Below are positions 49,201 to 59,700 of a stretch of DNA of 64,000 bases, piece after piece. Under the pieces are notes generated by a model. It had not been told where the DNA came from. It saw only the letters and a program-made list of their open reading frames with translations, and made no database searches. The stretch is taken from assembly GCA_914767715.1 (NCBI GenBank), contig OU612066.1, positions 3,973,001-4,037,000 on the forward strand, given 5' to 3'. Source of the stretch: Membranipora membranacea (lineage: Eukaryota; Bryozoa; Gymnolaemata; Cheilostomatida; Membraniporidae). How positions within the stretch are numbered: position 1 is the stretch's first letter; each line of letters starts with the position of its first letter. The translations under genes were made by a program, and so were the position numbers.

Positions 49201-52200
49201 GCGCCCTCCCACACGGAAATTTTTGCATATCGGTAGCAAAATAGTGCAAGCAGAGAGGTATTTCAATAGCTCACTGAGCTGTTGGGTACTTTCAGAAAAC
49301 AACTCAATAGCAGTAGAAGATTACGGTAAAAATGCTCCAGTTATAAAGCATTAATTTGAAAAAAAAACTGACCTCGACGGGATTCGAACCCACAACAATC
49401 TCAGTAATAGTGATTATAAGGCAGACGCTCTACACACTGAGCTATTCAGCCACTCACGGAAATCCGTGGGCCGTGAGTGCTAATATACGCCACTGCATTT
49501 TGCAAATTATTGCTGATATAAATATAGCTGTTTTTGATTGCAAAATTGCGGAAGTCTGAAGTGCTTGGTGACCATAGACTTGATCTGTCAATCTCATCTA
49601 TATTAACTAATCAACCATGACCGTTTCCTAGTAGACAGGGAATTTCATTGCTCGATTTGGTCAGGGAAATCCCACACCTGATATTTACAGTTTTTGAGCG
49701 GATGCCCACATAATGTTTTTGTTTATGAGACCAGCTGTGATCCTGATCACTGACAGACTAACCTGCACATTCTCGAGCTGATACTGTAAAGCTTGTTTTT
49801 CGTTATCCATATGTGCATTGTGTGTCATTGTAGACCTGTATCTACTTCTCAACTCTTTAATCATCACCTATAATACACATACAAGGGCACTGAGCAGCCA
49901 AATTTTATTTCCAATATAATATCATTTTTTTGTATTTATTTTAACATCCTGTCAGTACTCGTTACAGCAAATGACACAGTGGTTACAAGTGGAAATAATA
50001 CAGCGAGCATTGCTCAATGGATAAACTTATGACAAAATAATGTTTGAAACAACTGTTGAAAATTCTACGTTCCAAGCAGACTCTGATGATTAAATATTAA
50101 AATAAGCCTCACTTTGAGTTCTTTGTCGGTTTTTGATGATATGTCTATTTGTTCCTCAGGATCGATAGAAGGCAGTCGGTGACAGCCTGTTGCCATGTTG
50201 TTTGCTCCAGCTCTACCAGTTCTCTCTGCTGAATCACCGGAGGATTGACTGGTCCGGACTGATGAAGGATGATATTTAAAACTGTTAATATCGCTATCTT
50301 GTGCCTGGAATTCAAGAGATATAATACAAATTTATTTACCTGATTATTTATATCATCCAGTTATGTTAATTGGATGTACTAGCCCCAAAAACCTGTTAAT
50401 AGTTAGATCGAATGTGATATAGTCTTAGATCCATTCATGACGCCGGGGCGAAGCTAAATCTATTTGAACTACACCCACTGCATCACATATAGAAGCTTAT
50501 CACACTACGCTACATGATTCATGTACAAAACAAATTCTGAGATGACGCAGCTCTCGAGACAAACTCGCTGTCTATTAGCAATGGTTGAACCTGTTCAATT
50601 AATCTGTTAGCCCCCCCCCCCCGACTTCTCTTGTTTGAAAGTGAGGCACCGATGTCCTGTTTATTGTACTCAAAGATTAAATCTGCGATCTATTTAAAGC
50701 AGACAGTCCCGGTGTTCGCTTTTCTTAGCGTGTATGCAGTGCACTGATATTTTCACATCTAGTTTGTTATGATTATAGGTTAGAGTAATTAATTAATTAG
50801 TTACAGAAGTTAAGAATAAGACAGGCCACTACCCCACTGGTTAGAGGTTGCTTTAGGCGGCTACTCCGTAAACTTACGTGATCTTACATTAAATGTTTGT
50901 GTAACAGGGAAACGGAACGCAATGTTTGAGAGCTTTCAGCAAGCTTGATCTATTTTAGGCTCAACAGTGATAGACTTTTTGAAGTAGCTAACTTACCTAA
51001 GCAGTGAATTAACTTGCCAGGTTTGAAAGGTTCATTCACTTGAAGGTCAGAAATTGGTAATCAAATCAGCTATAGGTTATAGAATTTGAACCTCATCCAA
51101 ATTTATCTCACATAAAAAAAGTACGACTAGAATAACACTAAGGGTAGGGAAAGTGATTGATAATCAGCTGCTACTACCAGCTATCCCAGCACAGTTTGAG
51201 CTCTTAAACTAGGATTACACCTGTAGAATCTCTAAACTTGGTAACACCTACTGCATGTAACATCTACACTTTGGTAACATACACTGGACTTAATCTAAAT
51301 ACAAGTAACCGACAATAAGAAAATCATTCCAGGTGTTCCCAGAAAAGCAGGCCAAATCATTATAATAAATTTCTGGTTCTTGTAGAAAATACCAGTTACT
51401 AGCAGCTAAGTATAGTTCTCCAAAACAATCCCAGGTAAATAAGAAGATTAGTATGACAGTGAGACAACTCATGCTCTGCAAATATACAGATCCACGCACC
51501 TCAATATTATGATTGCTGTATGGTGTCAGGTTTGGTCTGAGTGCTAAGTGTGGCGTATATCCAGATTTGGCTTTCAGGCCTGCTTTGTCGTAAATGTGAT
51601 CACCATGTTTTGGATCACATGAAGCGCCCTCCTGTCTTAGGTATGTTGTTGTGTTAATTGGTTGCCTCGATACATTGATTCTATTATGAAGTTTAGGAGA
51701 AACTGGTGAACGATGGTAATGGTTTTTTTGCTCATAGCTTTGAGTTGGACTGTCTTGAACTCCTAAATGTACAGTTTTGGTCCCTCTTATATTGCGTGCA
51801 AGTTGTGGACTTGCACTGGGGTTTGTGACTGCTCTTTGTTGATACGAGAGGTTAGGAGATACTGGTTGGCTGATTTGTGGTGAGTTAGGACTCAAGTTTC
51901 TCGTGACTCTTGCCTGGCGTTGTAGATTGGGAGAGTGTGGCCTACTTAGGTGTGTTAAGCCTGTGCCAGATCTCAGATTTCTATGACTAGATTGTGTCTT
52001 TGATCGCAGTCGGTGGCTGTGCTGTGGACTCGCGGAATTTCTAGGATTTCTTGCTAAGTTTCCATCTGTCAGGTTTCCGGGTCTTTGACTTCTGTTGGGA
52101 TACTCTACGCTTGCGGTCAGATGGAGACTTCCTGCAGGGTTTTGGGGTAAACTTAGGAAGTTTTGAGATCTACTATGATATGAGCCATGATTAGCATCTG

Positions 52201-52352
52201 CTGCACCCATTTGCAGACTTGAGTGAGACTTACGGACCGGAGACACATGATTGTAACCTCCGTGTAGTCTGGGATATGACGAAGATCGCTTTGTGGAGCC
52301 GACTTGGCTCGCGTTCGTTGGTCCTCTAACCGGTGATCGGCCTGGTAACCCT
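46269..52352 (-). CDS. LRRFIP: LRRFIP-type coiled-coil protein (leucine-rich repeat flightless-interacting protein), 5' end open
   Basis: Exons (minus strand): 52352-51500, 50304-50113, 49867-49763, 48857-48699, 48561-48447 (or to 48417), 48082-48033, 47301-47098, 46857-46753, 46382-46269; about 630 residues. Vertebrate LRRFIP1/2 bind Flightless-1 and act in Toll/NF-kB, Wnt and actin-linked signalling. The long first exon is Ser/Pro/Gln-rich with many SP sites. From exon 3 on it is coiled coil and follows LRRFIP collinearly: ELRSRYRSTMTHNAHMDNEK, ERDKLIEDHNLVMVP, the RMSEIKRLEYEQN segment, LMRLEGQMHRYREM, SENRKLSRK, and an end similar to the family's LDKIEEMEMTN part. The first exon needs two bases from an upstream exon that I did not find; ATG at 52381 is in frame if the acceptor at 52353 is ignored. 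Exon 5 has two phase-1 donors (GTACGC after 48447, GTTGGT after 48417). Confidence 0.85.
47619..47632. repeat. Poly-C tract
   Basis: A homopolymer C run in an LRRFIP-like intron. Similar runs occur near 28570 and 50611, and a poly-G run near 26253. They are likely sequencing or length-variation hotspots. Confidence 0.9.
48291..48324. mobile_element. 34-bp palindromic insertion with 8-bp direct repeats
   Basis: CATAGACTTAATATACT and its near-perfect complement form a 34-bp palindrome, flanked on both sides by GTTATACC (48283-48290 and 48325-48332). The 8-bp duplication suggests a minimal hAT-type insertion made only of its terminal repeats. Related palindromes lie at 41092-41166. It lies in an intron of the LRRFIP-like gene. 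Confidence 0.7.
49138..49215. repeat. Three adjacent GC-rich hairpins
   Basis: In order: GATCGGGC-ACA-GCCCGATC, CCACACGCC-GTA-GGCGTGG, and GTGTGGGAGGG paired with CCTCCCACAC around GCGCTTAAGCGC. They are packed into under 80 bp inside the hAT-like element and stand out against the AT-rich surroundings. Confidence 0.85.
49369..49451 (-). pseudogene. tRNA-derived segment with box A, box B and T-run
   Basis: On the minus strand TAGCTCAGTGTG (box A) and GGTTCGAATCC (box B) are at tRNA spacing, and a run of nine T follows directly as a Pol III terminator. The T stem pairs with wobbles. The acceptor stem pairs at only about four of seven positions, and the anticodon stem does not close although CTTATAA resembles an Ile(UAU) loop. 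It is therefore a degenerate tRNA, possibly still transcribable. Confidence 0.6.
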
Positions 52353-52527
52353 CTGCAAAATAAATATACAGAAGAGGTCATAAACTGCTGCCACTCACTA
52401 TAAGAGGAATAATCTCATCTCATATAGTACCAATTTTCCAATGTATTTATCATGTCTTGTCTTTGAGAAGGGGCTGACCGAGGTAACTCGAATCAACCTG
52501 GGTTCAGGTCTCATAAACCCATAGAAC

Positions 52528-52835
52528 TCAAGCCTTCCACGAAACAAAGTTTAATCTAGCATCGTTGTTCAAAACGCCCCGAATTATGAATGAATCGAAG
52601 CAAATCTGAAACTGTGATGCCCCCTTTAGGACGGATTGACCAAAGGCTTGTTGCCTCGCCAGTTTGTAGAATTGGCATGAGGTTACAAAGTGAAGGGCTG
52701 TGTCTTTGTCTTGACCACATTTTGGACATTCTATTTCATCTGTTAGCTGGAGTTTTTGCAGGTGAACCTTGAATGGCTCGTGACCAGTTACAACTGATAT
52801 GAGGTTACTGATCTCTGAGCATCCAAATCAGAGGA
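52528..52835 (-). mobile_element. LINE reverse-transcriptase C-terminal remnant (CCHC end)
   Basis: On the minus strand about 100 codons up to a stop at 52528 read as the C-terminal tail of a LINE ORF2: VVTGHEPFKVHLQKLQL, then CPKCG with a following H-x4-C (LHFVTSC) and a conserved R-x3-AFG-like stretch. The element is 5'-truncated at about 52835. It lies just upstream of the first LRRFIP-like exon on the same strand. Confidence 0.75.
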
Positions 52836-53837
52836 TCCCAGTTTCAAATCTAAGATTCAGTTCACTAATGAATGATTTTGTATGATAACCATGTTTTACA
52901 ATTTCTCCAATAAATAATTTTCGAATCCATCCCCCACTGTTTGATTTCCTGCTTTCTGACTGATTGGGTTACAGGGAGTGCTGGTTCTTGACCATAAAAG
53001 TCCGGGTAGAACCAGCATTCCCAAGTAAGTCCGTATTTATCATAAAATGAAGTGTTCTCCAAAACATAAAAAAAAAACTAATTTGATGACTTTATGGAAC
53101 CAGTTAGCGTGGGCAATTTTCCTTACCTGGCACCTGCAATGTAGCAATGTGACCCTGGTGAATGTATTATTCGGTCCATCTGATGTTTGCAGACAGAATC
53201 GCAAGTTAAGAATGATGAGAGAATGTATCAAGTACTTATGTAGGTAGACACAAAATATAAAAAGTTGAATGTCAGATGGTCAATAAAATGGCAAACATGT
53301 TGTAAATCATTAATTGGTTTGGCATAATGGAACAAATGCTTGTAATTATTTTGAGAGGTATGCTATTTTTCTGCATGTTGAACTTTATTTTAGAAGAACA
53401 TGACTAAGAAGCCTTTAGAAAGCTTGTGAATCTATTTATTTATACCCATACTGATTGTAAAAAAATCTAATTCAAGCAATCACTATTGAAACTTTTTATG
53501 AGCATTGCTGCAGATTCAAATAGTATATCAAAAGCCGATGAGTTAGTTTAACAATTGAGGTGTGAATATAAAATTATTTGATAGTTGCTTCAACGGATTT
53601 CACTTTTTTTGACAATCTTGTTGGATTATCGTTCATAATGCAGCATTGCAATTTCCGTTGTTATTATGATAGACATTAATGATATAATACATAAAAGGTT
53701 GATTCAGTAATAACTTATCCTCCCCTACTGATGGAGGGAAAAACTCCTAGGATAATAACATTGTTACTGTTGCTTGTTGTGAATGCCACATATAATGTCG
53801 CTCAAACGAACAAATTTTTAATTTGATTTTGGTTTTA
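52836..53837. other. Gap between LRRFIP-like and secreted-peptide genes
   Basis: It may contain the missing 5' exon(s) and promoter of the LRRFIP-like gene, but I could not recognise any. It also holds the 3' end of the peptide gene on the minus strand. Confidence 0.5.
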
Positions 53838-54347
53838 TTATGGCTGATAACATGATCCTATCTGATTCCGCGTAGGGAGAAGCTGAACTGTCATCAGCAG
53901 ACAAAGTTCTCCTTGTTTACAATTGCTGTCTTCTTTACACCATCCGCTCTCTGCAATATAAGTATAGTCACACAGTAATTGTGTGAAAGTGTGAGCAGAT
54001 ATCAGCCAGTATTGTCATTATCAAAGTATGTCACCATCATACTTACAAGTTTACAAAATAGAAGCAGCAGCAGAGGATATAAATTTGAAGTAACCTCAAA
54101 CAGTCGTCACCCTGTATTCAGTGTGCTGCGTTCACGCAAAAACTGCAGGCACCCACAACCACAGGTGTGAACCTCCAAAGCAATAAGTACAAATTTTTCT
54201 GAAAGTAGTTAGGTTACAAAATATCTTACGGTTAGAAGTCCACCAGTTATCCATCCATTCATCATCCTCAGATATAACTGCTTGGTTGGAGATTCCAATC
54301 AGCAGGCAGCAAACAACCAACAGAGATAGTCTTATATAACAATTCAT
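53838..54347 (-). CDS. Small secreted cysteine-rich peptide (76 aa, two exons)
   Basis: Exon 1 (54347-54230) and exon 2 (53950-53838) join in phase 1 across a GT-AG intron of 279 bp. Residues 1 to about 22 are a classic signal peptide: a basic Arg after the ATG, then the hydrophobic core LSLLVVCCLLIGI, ending near SNQA. The mature part begins acidic and Trp-rich (SEDDEWMDNWW). It ends in a domain with four Cys spaced C-x5-C-x5-C-x16-C, starting WCKEDSNCKQGELC. The C..D..C..G..C start resembles the first half of colipase/prokineticin/dickkopf-type cysteine motifs, but there are too few Cys to assign it. AATAAA overlaps the stop codon on the minus strand. I do not recognise the family and assign no function beyond probable secretion. 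Confidence 0.7.
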
Positions 54348-56731
54348 GACCCGCAAATATATTATAGGTAGGACAATGCTCCTGTGACTATGACTCCCTG
54401 ACTAACCTAGCATGATTTCTGATTGTAATGTGTGTGTGTGTGGCCTGAGTTAATGAATGATGAGAAAAGTCATCAGGATGGCGTGACAGGCAATATACAT
54501 ATCGATGATACTTTGGAGTGCAGTTGATAAGAGACTATGTTTGAGGTTGGAGTTTAGAATGTTGGATACTCTATTAGCAGCCAAGGCCTGTTCACCAGAA
54601 ATCTCATGGATCAAAATTGATCAAACTAAGGTTAAGAAAATCTCGTATTCTTCTATCAGTGTGTTTGGGATAATATAAACATTTGGTGTTAGTGCCCTAT
54701 AAGTGACAACCGGTGCAATAGATAAACACAAGATGTGTATACATTTGTCTTTTTGTCTATTTTTAGCATCAATGATTGACAACTGAGAGAAAAAATGCGT
54801 CAATGTCATTTGACTCTGATTTGGACTGTTTCCATTAATCAGGCATAAATACCGAGTTCCTACAGTTGTCTGTGCAATACTTTTGGCCAAATGCCAAGGC
54901 GATAAACTGGAACTGCCAGTATTTTTCCAACTTCCTTATATAGCCTATTATTTGAAGCGAAACTGGTGTTATTACTCATCAGAACTCGATGTCCCACTTA
55001 TGACTTTGGACCTGAAGTATATTTGAGATGGACTTATATGGGGCTAGATCTTTCGTCACATAAGTATTTTTTTCCATCTGAACTGGCTATCCTATCCTAT
55101 TAATGGGTGGATGATATTCCACTCCATGACAATAAGCCAAGGATCTAGTCTATGGAAAAAGGCAACGGATTAATAAATACAGGTCTATATGACAATAAAA
55201 TTATAATACTAGGTAACTTGGCCCAAAGTGTTCATGAATTGGATATCAATCATACCTTTTATTTGTTGATGCTTGTGAAAATAGTAGTAGTCTGGTATGA
55301 GGGTGGGGGCGGTCTGGTATGAGGGTGGGGGCGTTCTGGTATGAGGGCGGGGGCGGTCTGGTATGAGGATGGGGGCGGCGTTGGTGCGCTGTAGCACATA
55401 TTATGTAATATTTTTGAGCTGATAGTCAGGTGATATTTGGCAGCGGAACGAGCAGAATAAAAGGTTTCGTGAGCTGACTCGGACACACAAATTTAGCATA
55501 TTATAGACAGATATTTTGAGATTATTATTTGGGCTGCTAGTAGGAAATGTCACACTAAAAAATTGGTGTGCTCAATTACTCATGCACGGTTTCAAGACAT
55601 GTCAAGGCCTCATAATAGTGAGAGTTAATTTAATATGGTGGAATAGATAGAGACCTGATTATTTTCCATTAGATAGCATTTTATTTATATAAGACATCAG
55701 TAACAGAATACAATAAATAAAAGAAAACAGAATATTTACAGCATAAAATAATATGACTTTTTGTTTTGAAGATTTATGGCATAATCAGTAGGAAATTATG
55801 TGAGCACAACAGTATGTGATGGGAAAAGATGGGCTGTTTAGTAGCTCGGCTCTGAAGCGAAACAGTTGTTGACATGTTTACAAAGACGATATGTAGAAAA
55901 GTAATTTTCAGCGTTTGATATAGAACTATATAAATATTAGAGACATCGATAGGACCATGACGACACACACAACCATATCTGCGGTGAAGTTCGTGGCCAA
56001 AGAGCATTTTTGCATGATTGACTGACTGGTAAATTTTTCCTGTGGGAATGAGGTACTTTGATTTTCTCTAAGGACTACGGAGGACTTCCGTCGGACCAAT
56101 TGAGAAATCTAGGAACTGTAAGTACCTGTGTCATATGGTCTGGTTTGTTGAGGATTGTATCCGAAGTATGGGACTCAATTTTCAAATTAACAAGTCTAAA
56201 GTTCATTTAAATTCAGATCTGACATAAAGTTATGATGCTCTTGACAAAGAATGCGCATCTTGATATTTTCAGCTAAATTCACAGAGGGAATCTGCTTCAA
56301 TTAAAAGAGAGAAAGTTGTTCAATTCAAGATTTGACTTTCTTAATTAACCTAGGAAGTGTGGAAGTCTAGTTTGAGGAATTAGAACTTCTTACTCAGGCC
56401 CATAGTGAACAATAAAGTTATCAATGAGATACATAACAGGGTAATATAAGGTATAAAATAAATAATAAGCAGCAAAGGTACGAAGGAATAGAGCAGCAAA
56501 AATGAGGGCTGAGGAGTGTGGTAGTAAATATTATCATTGATAATAAAACTATCCGAAAAAATATCCATCCATATCCATACCTTTTAGTATTAACGACTGT
56601 TCTGTAAAATTACGAAGTTTATTACACTTTGTGAGCTGATGCTGAGTTGTTGACAGGTAATACTGTTCGGAGCTGCCTTATATATACACACCATTCACCG
56701 AAAGTAGAGAATACATAACTGATAAAGCTGT
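54348..56731. other. Intergenic region between the secreted-peptide and NFAT5-like genes
   Basis: It holds the peptide gene's upstream region, the NFAT5-like 3' UTR on the minus strand and a G-rich 22-bp tandem repeat at 55291-55378. No further exon was recognised. Confidence 0.55.
55291..55378. repeat. 22-bp G-rich tandem repeat, four copies
   Basis: Four head-to-tail 22-bp units (TCTGGTATGAGGGTGGGGGC plus GG, with small variants) start at 55291. The plus strand carries repeated G-runs that could form quadruplexes. Pro/Thr-rich ORFs on the minus strand are repeat artefacts. Confidence 0.95.
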
Positions 56732-59700
56732 TCAGTCACAGCCCAGATTCGTGTAGTTATCAAGTCCATCCATAAACTGTGGCGGTGGTGTGCGCTGGTC
56801 TATATATCCCTCATTGTTCATAGCACCTGCTGACTGCCAGGTTTGGACCTGATGTTGTTGTGTGTGGCCTGCCATCATTGGCAGATCTTTGAGAAGCGGT
56901 TTGATATCCTGAGTCTCAAGGGGATAAAATTGCTGACTATGCGACCCTCCGTAGCAGTTATTAAGGTTACTACCCCAGCTGTTCTCACTGGCATTCAGAA
57001 GTACATCAACTGTTTGAACGAAATAAGCAGAAAGGAACGTGAGACAAGGTGATAACACAATCCCACACAACTTTAATGAAAGCTAGAAGTAAAGTTCCCG
57101 GTTGGATATTTCATAAGTCAGTTTTTCAAAATCAGGTATTTCATGACCACTTTCTTGATGTTGGGCGAATATGGCTAGTAATAGCCAACAAATACTATTA
57201 CTAAATATAACTAAAAAATCAAGAAACCTTTGGTAACCTCAGATCGACAGGAAATTCAAAATAAGGGAAGCCGCATGTACACTTTTGTGTCGCAAGCTGA
57301 ATAATTTAACTTACCATCACATATATCGGGGAACGCTTGCTGTTGCTGACCTTTCAGCTGGTGTGGAGGGATAGCATTGATTGGAGCCTGATTCCAGGAT
57401 ACTGAAAAAAGTGGAATAGTCATTAAGGATGGAATAGTGGAATAGTCATTATCGGAAGATAGCTTTCAATCAACTCACTGATAAGGTCTGTGGTAGCTGG
57501 TAACTTATCACTTTATTAGCTATAGAAAACTACAACTAAAGGAGCAAGCTGTGGCTAAGGTTGGCATAAATGTTTTAATCTATATGTCATCTTGCAAACA
57601 AGCTGATCTGATTCTGTTTGATGAGACATCGTATCAGCCGGTAAATATCCGTGGTAATGGAACGTAACACGTGTTGGTAAAACTGCCTACCCAATCAAAT
57701 CAAGTCATCAAATTTCCCTAGAACTGATTTATAAAAAACTTTCCAAGTAGTCATGGAATGATTTATATTCTTGCAAGGGTTGATGAATTAATATAATAAA
57801 TATCAATTACATAGTGTAACGTAGTGCCATGATTAATTGCTTCACTAATCACTATTTTTGATCATTTGAATGCGCTGTCAATATAGCCATTGGCGGCAGG
57901 AACTTTTGTCCGCTCACATGACCATAGGAGATGTTGGAATTCACCAGACAAACCCAAAACTCTGGTAATTTTACTTCACCTTCACATATTTTCCTGCTGG
58001 GTTCTGCTGTGAGGGATACGTGCCTCTCCCTAAATATCACCTTGCCAATCAGGAAACTTCTCGCTTGTTGAGTTTTGATACTTACATATCGTTATACATG
58101 GTGCTCCAAAACAATTTGTGCCTCACTGTGCCCGTTCACCAATAAAATTTCATTTGTTATCCTATGATCGTTATAATGGCCAAATCACCTTTGAATTTTG
58201 GGACATGGATACACCTCTGATATCAAATGAATACATACATTGTTGTTGCTGGGTTTGTTGAATGCTTATTTGCCTCTCACTTGCTCTGTATCTGAAGTCC
58301 TTGGGTTCGCCTTCTCTCCCATCTACACATGGTGTGATAGTAACTCGAACTTCTTTTACTCCAGATGTAAAGAAAAGCGATGGGAGGGGTGGAATGTTGA
58401 AAGCAACACTTTCTCTCTGAAATTAAAGATCAAAATTAATATTGCTCAGTATCAGTGCATTCCCTTGATTGAGGGATATTTTATCTAGATAAAAACACGA
58501 CTTTCAGTTTTTATGCTGCAGAACACAAGCAACCTTTGAATCACAAATTGGCAATAGATGGGAGTTGGCTCGTTAATCAACTTGGAATTGATGAATTAAA
58601 CCTCACCGTTGTAACATTGTCATACAACATTGCATCCTGAGCCCAGGAACCATCCTGACTTTTGAATGTCATTTTTGTGCTTCCTCTTCCTTTTAAGTTT
58701 TTCCCCTTGGCTGCACAGGTTGCGCCTCCCTCGAATGGTGACTCTTCCTGGGTCAGGGTGGATATAGATGGGGCTCCCATCGGCTGCTCTGTAAGTGAGA
58801 GGTAGAAATAACAAAATATTGATCAACTAATTGGATGGTGATCGAATGTACCCACAAACAATGAGGAGGTAATCTATAAATTGGCAGCCATGAATAGTCA
58901 GAAGATTGTAAACCAATGTCGGGCAAGATTCTCCATCAGCAAGATGTGGAGGAATATACTTTGAGTTTTGTGAAACCCAATTACTAATTTGCAGTAAGGG
59001 ATTTCTAGAGCAAAATGGAATCATTTTCGACAATAAAACAGTAGAAATGGAAAACATGTTGTGATCAATATTAGTGCAATTCCATAGGAAGTGACTAATA
59101 TCATTCAGCCTTTCTCTTTTTCCACACCGTTTAGGCCCATTCACAAAGTCAACTCAACTCAGGATTCATATGCTACTCAGCTTTCTAATCTCATTACTTG
59201 TCTTGTCATGCATTGAACCATACTTTCATTACATAACTACCACTAACTAAACTCAGAGTTGTCTACCTACCACAAGTAAGGACATCTGTTGTCACATTCT
59301 GTGTGCCTATAACGGCCCATGACTTGTTGTATGGACACTGCTGAAGTAGATAGACTCTGTACATCACACGACATCTTCTCTCCAGCTTGATAGTTCTCCC
59401 CTCTGTCTTTATTCTCTTAATCCCAATGCTCTCAATTCTACAGACAAGATAGCGCATACAAGTAATATTCCCGGTCTGGATTATGATGCGTCGCACCTAC
59501 AAGCCCTAATCTCACCCTATCCCTACCCAACCTACATCACTCAGACCTAATCACCTGTATACATCCTTACTTTATGTTGTGAGATAACTCAGACGAAGTC
59601 AGCATTTTCTTCACCGCAACATGATAAAAACCATCCACGCTAATTTCCTTGCAGTCGTTCGTATCCCCGACGACTGATGCTTTGAAGAATTGATGAGGTT

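Larger units (their letters stand above)
49081..49495. mobile_element. hAT-like non-autonomous element (415 bp) with internal tRNA-like segment
   Basis: Terminal inverted repeats CAGGGGCGTATATT (49081) and CAGTGGCGTATATT (complement, ending 49495) match at 13 of 14 bases. A perfect 8-bp target duplication CATTTTGC flanks it (49073-49080, 49496-49503). The CAG-type TIR and 8-bp duplication are diagnostic of hAT transposons. No transposase is encoded. Inside are three successive GC-rich hairpins (49138-49215), then a tRNA-like segment on the minus strand, then another hairpin (CACTCACGG/CCGTGAGTG). It lies in an intron of the LRRFIP-like gene. Confidence 0.85.

Noticed and set aside
49356-49559. 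Plus-strand ORF with GFEPTT-like start
   Set aside because: It is the antisense translation of the tRNA-derived segment in the hAT-like element.
57852-58040. Minus-strand ORF between NFAT5-like exons 9 and 10
   Set aside because: It first looked like an extra exon, but exons 9 and 10 already join in phase and nothing in it resembles the Rel or IPT domain.
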